From Fictibacillus terranigra (lineage in GTDB: Bacteria; Bacillota; Bacilli; Bacillales; Fictibacillaceae), in contig NZ_JAUHLN010000002.1 in assembly GCF_030412265.1 (NCBI RefSeq), positions 62,001 through 126,000 on the forward strand: 64,000 nt of DNA. Direction: 5' to 3'. A program made the translations under genes and the position numbers. Shown piece after piece: positions 62,387 to 64,000 of the stretch (the first letter of the stretch is position 1; the number at the start of each line of letters is the position of its first letter). Under the pieces are notes generated by a model. That model searched no databases. It had not been told where the DNA came from and saw nothing but the letters and a program-made list of their open reading frames with translations.

Positions 62387-62456
62387 TGGCATTTGTAATT
62401 TAGGTCTTGATAACTTAATCCTGCTATATACCCTTCAAAGCATCGGGAGCAAGGCT

Positions 62457-62641
62457 ATGGCACCACCAATAAGTCTAATACTAATTTCTTTCGTAAGTAC
62501 TCTCTTACTGTTTATAACCTCCTATTTTTTAATAGGACGATAGATTGGCACTTTTTTGCCGTATTTACGGTTGGATTTGCCGTTTTTTTGGCACCAGGAA
62601 AGATTCAGAAGTTAATATTAATAAATGAAAGCGTTTTATAA
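62457..62641 (+). pseudogene. small two-span membrane protein, frameshifted
   Basis: ATG 62457 encodes APPISLILISFVSTLLLFIT before stopping near 62540. One frame over, FFNRTIDWHFFAVFTVGFAV then FLAPGKIQKLI continues to TAA 62639. Two hydrophobic helices would result if a single base were restored. No family recognised. Confidence 0.35.
62625..62639. promoter_or_regulatory. cre-like site upstream of alcohol dehydrogenase
   Basis: ATGAAAGCGTTTTAT fits the CcpA consensus WTGNAANCGNWNNCW except at one position. Confidence 0.4.
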
Positions 62642-62642
62642 G

Positions 62643-62659
62643 TTGGTATGGTTTTTGCA
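62643..62659 (+). promoter_or_regulatory. candidate sigma-54 promoter of alcohol dehydrogenase
   Basis: TTGGTATGGTTTTTGCA has GG (62645-62646) and GC (62657-62658) 12 bases apart and the TTGCA -12 element, with one weak position (TGGT in place of TGGC). It lies 43 bases before the start codon, and no sigma-A promoter of comparable quality is visible. Confidence 0.6.
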
Positions 62660-62701
62660 TGTAAATATAGTGAATTTAAAAATTGAGAGGAGATGTTTTA
62701 C

Positions 62702-63742
62702 ATGTGTACAAACAATAAGAGAAACAGAATGATGAAAGCAGCGGTGGTGAATGAGTTTAAACAGCAATTAGAAATCAAGGAAGTCCCAGTGCCAGAATTA
62801 GAATATGGAGAAATTCTTGTCAAAATAAAAGCTTGCGGTGTTTGTCATACAGACCTCCATGCTGCTCATGGGGACTGGCCGGTAAAGCCAAATCTTCCGC
62901 TTATTCCAGGCCATGAAGGCGTTGGGATCGTTGAAGAAGTTGGTGAAGGTGTTACTTCAATAAATGCAGGAGATCGCGTTGGTATTCCATGGCTTTATTC
63001 GGCCTGTGGCGAATGTGAATACTGCTTAACAGGCCGTGAAACGTTATGTCCAGATCAATTGAATGCAGGTTATTCAGTGGATGGAGGATATGCAGAATAT
63101 TGTAAAGCTCCTTCCAACTATGTTGTTAAAATTCCAGAAGGCCTTGATTTTGCTGAAGTATCTCCGATTTTCTGCGCAGGCGTTACCACATATAAAGCAT
63201 TAAAAATAGCAGAAGCAAAGCCGGGAGACTGGGTAGCGATTTATGGAATCGGCGGTCTGGGGCATGTCGCGCTTCAGTATGCTAAAGCAATGGGATTTAA
63301 TATCATTGCTGTTGATATTCAGGATGACAAACTTGAGTTAGCAAAGCAATTGGGTGCTGACATCACTATTAATGGATTAAAAGTAGATCCTGTTCAAGAA
63401 ATTAAAGAGAGAGTAGGCGGAGTGCAATCGGCTGTGAGCGTTGCCGTAACGAAAAAAGCGTTTGAACAAGCTTACGATTCAGTAAAAAGAGGCGGCACAT
63501 TAGTTGTTGTAGGTCTTCCGAATGCTGAATTGCCTATTCCCATTTTTGACACTGTGTTAAATGGTGTAACAGTAAAAGGTTCTATTGTTGGTACAAGAAA
63601 GGATTTACAGGAAGCACTTGAATTTGCGGCACAAGGAAAAGTGCGTACAAATATAGAAATTCAACCTCTTGATCGTATTAACGACGTATTTGACCGCATG
63701 GAGACAGGAAAAATTAATGGGCGTGTTGTCTTAACAATGTAA
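62702..63742 (+). CDS. adhP: zinc-dependent alcohol dehydrogenase
   Basis: A 346-residue medium-chain dehydrogenase. ATG 62702 is nine bases from GAGAGGAG; ATG 62693 touches that site. The catalytic zinc motif is [20 protein letters not shown] with [13 protein letters not shown]. The structural zinc cysteines are in [17 protein letters not shown]. The NAD-binding loop is [18 protein letters not shown]. It interconverts ethanol and acetaldehyde and resembles Bacillus AdhP/AdhT. Acetaldehyde made by acetoin cleavage would be a fitting substrate (inference). Confidence 0.93.
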   Translation: MCTNNKRNRMMKAAVVNEFKQQLEIKEVPVPELEYGEILVKIKACGVCHTDLHAAHGDWPVKPNLPLIPGHEGVGIVEEVGEGVTSINAGDRVGIPWLYSACGECEYCLTGRETLCPDQLNAGYSVDGGYAEYCKAPSNYVVKIPEGLDFAEVSPIFCAGVTTYKALKIAEAKPGDWVAIYGIGGLGHVALQYAKAMGFNIIAVDIQDDKLELAKQLGADITINGLKVDPVQEIKERVGGVQSAVSVAVTKKAFEQAYDSVKRGGTLVVVGLPNAELPIPIFDTVLNGVTVKGSIVGTRKDLQEALEFAAQGKVRTNIEIQPLDRINDVFDRMETGKINGRVVLTM

Positions 63743-63907
63743 TAAATTGCATCAAGGCCAATGAGAGGAACAATTGTCATTATTCCTCCTATTTAAAGAC
63801 ATGGGTGTAAGAACAAGTATATAAATAGATTGGGGGAGTTTTAGGATCTTGAAGAGTGTTTGGGTGAATATGAACTAAGTCGCAAATCTTATTTCAATAT
63901 GAAGAGA

Positions 63908-63957
63908 GGCGTGTATAACGGATTGTGTAACAACGTTCCGTACACGTCTTTTTTTGT
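63908..63957 (+). terminator. terminator downstream of adhP
   Basis: GGCGTGTA (63908-63915) pairs with TACACGTC (63941-63948); inner CGGA/TCCG adds four pairs; TTTTTTT follows. The 165 bases between adhP and this element show no gene. Confidence 0.8.
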
Positions 63958-64000
63958 TTTAGATAAGAAATACTGGATGTCCTACTAAAGGAGTTGTATT

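Overview
The window reads as chromosome of a low-to-medium GC, endospore-forming Bacillaceae. Signs are strong AGGAGG-type ribosome sites, U-tailed terminators, a three-gene GerA-type germinant receptor, an alpha/beta SASP gene, an IDEAL-domain protein, an acoABCL-acoR locus and a guanine riboswitch. Genus cannot be fixed from the sequence alone.
Layout. (1) 17-21324: one long + strand catabolic locus. It holds a LacI regulator, a UgpABE/MalFG-type ABC importer, an amidohydrolase, an unassigned barrel-type protein, an Asp/Glu-racemase-like protein, a class II ketose-bisphosphate aldolase, a GH38 alpha-mannosidase, a class II aldolase/adducin protein, a DUF1537 acid-sugar kinase, a SIS isomerase, a ROK kinase, a GH36/raffinose-synthase-like enzyme, a dead FAD oxidoreductase, a GH20 hexosaminidase broken by a 7-bp tandem duplication, and an FGGY kinase. 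No hydrolase has a signal peptide, so the locus looks built to import a small mixed glycoside and take it apart in the cytoplasm. (2) 22326-29896: B12-dependent diol/glycerol dehydratase (three subunits), its two-subunit reactivase, an HbpS/GlcG-like protein, and a PocR-domain histidine kinase with an AraC-type response regulator; no microcompartment shell genes. (3) 30533-38159: acetoin dehydrogenase operon acoABCL with an acetoin/butanediol reductase gene behind a sigma-54 promoter, then acoR under a sigma-A promoter that overlaps a cre-like site. (4) 38276-41711: mostly debris, with phage lysis-module remnants and one intact zinc-ribbon/S4-like gene. (5) 41712-47746: amino-galactoside (aga) cluster with GntR regulator, ROK kinase, AgaS, LacC and LacD; the PTS EIIA and the NagA-type deacetylase are broken. 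(6) 48629-51588: sigma-A promoter, guanine riboswitch and terminator, a 14-codon purine-permease-like stub, then an M20 amidohydrolase with two membrane proteins (DUF3100 and a 147-aa partner). (7) 51589-56375: decay zone (GntR, gntP, araB, DUF3231 and membrane-protein remnants) with an intact IDEAL protein and nucleoside hydrolase on the - strand. (8) 56385-60118: gerABC-type germination operon (- strand). (9) 60500-63957: OsmC protein, frameshifted SASP, PEP-synthase/Rph tail, and a zinc alcohol dehydrogenase with a candidate sigma-54 promoter.
The most notable signals are the composite glycan locus and its 7-bp duplication, the guanine riboswitch that now precedes an M20/DUF3100 operon, and many small gene-inactivating changes that can be traced base by base.
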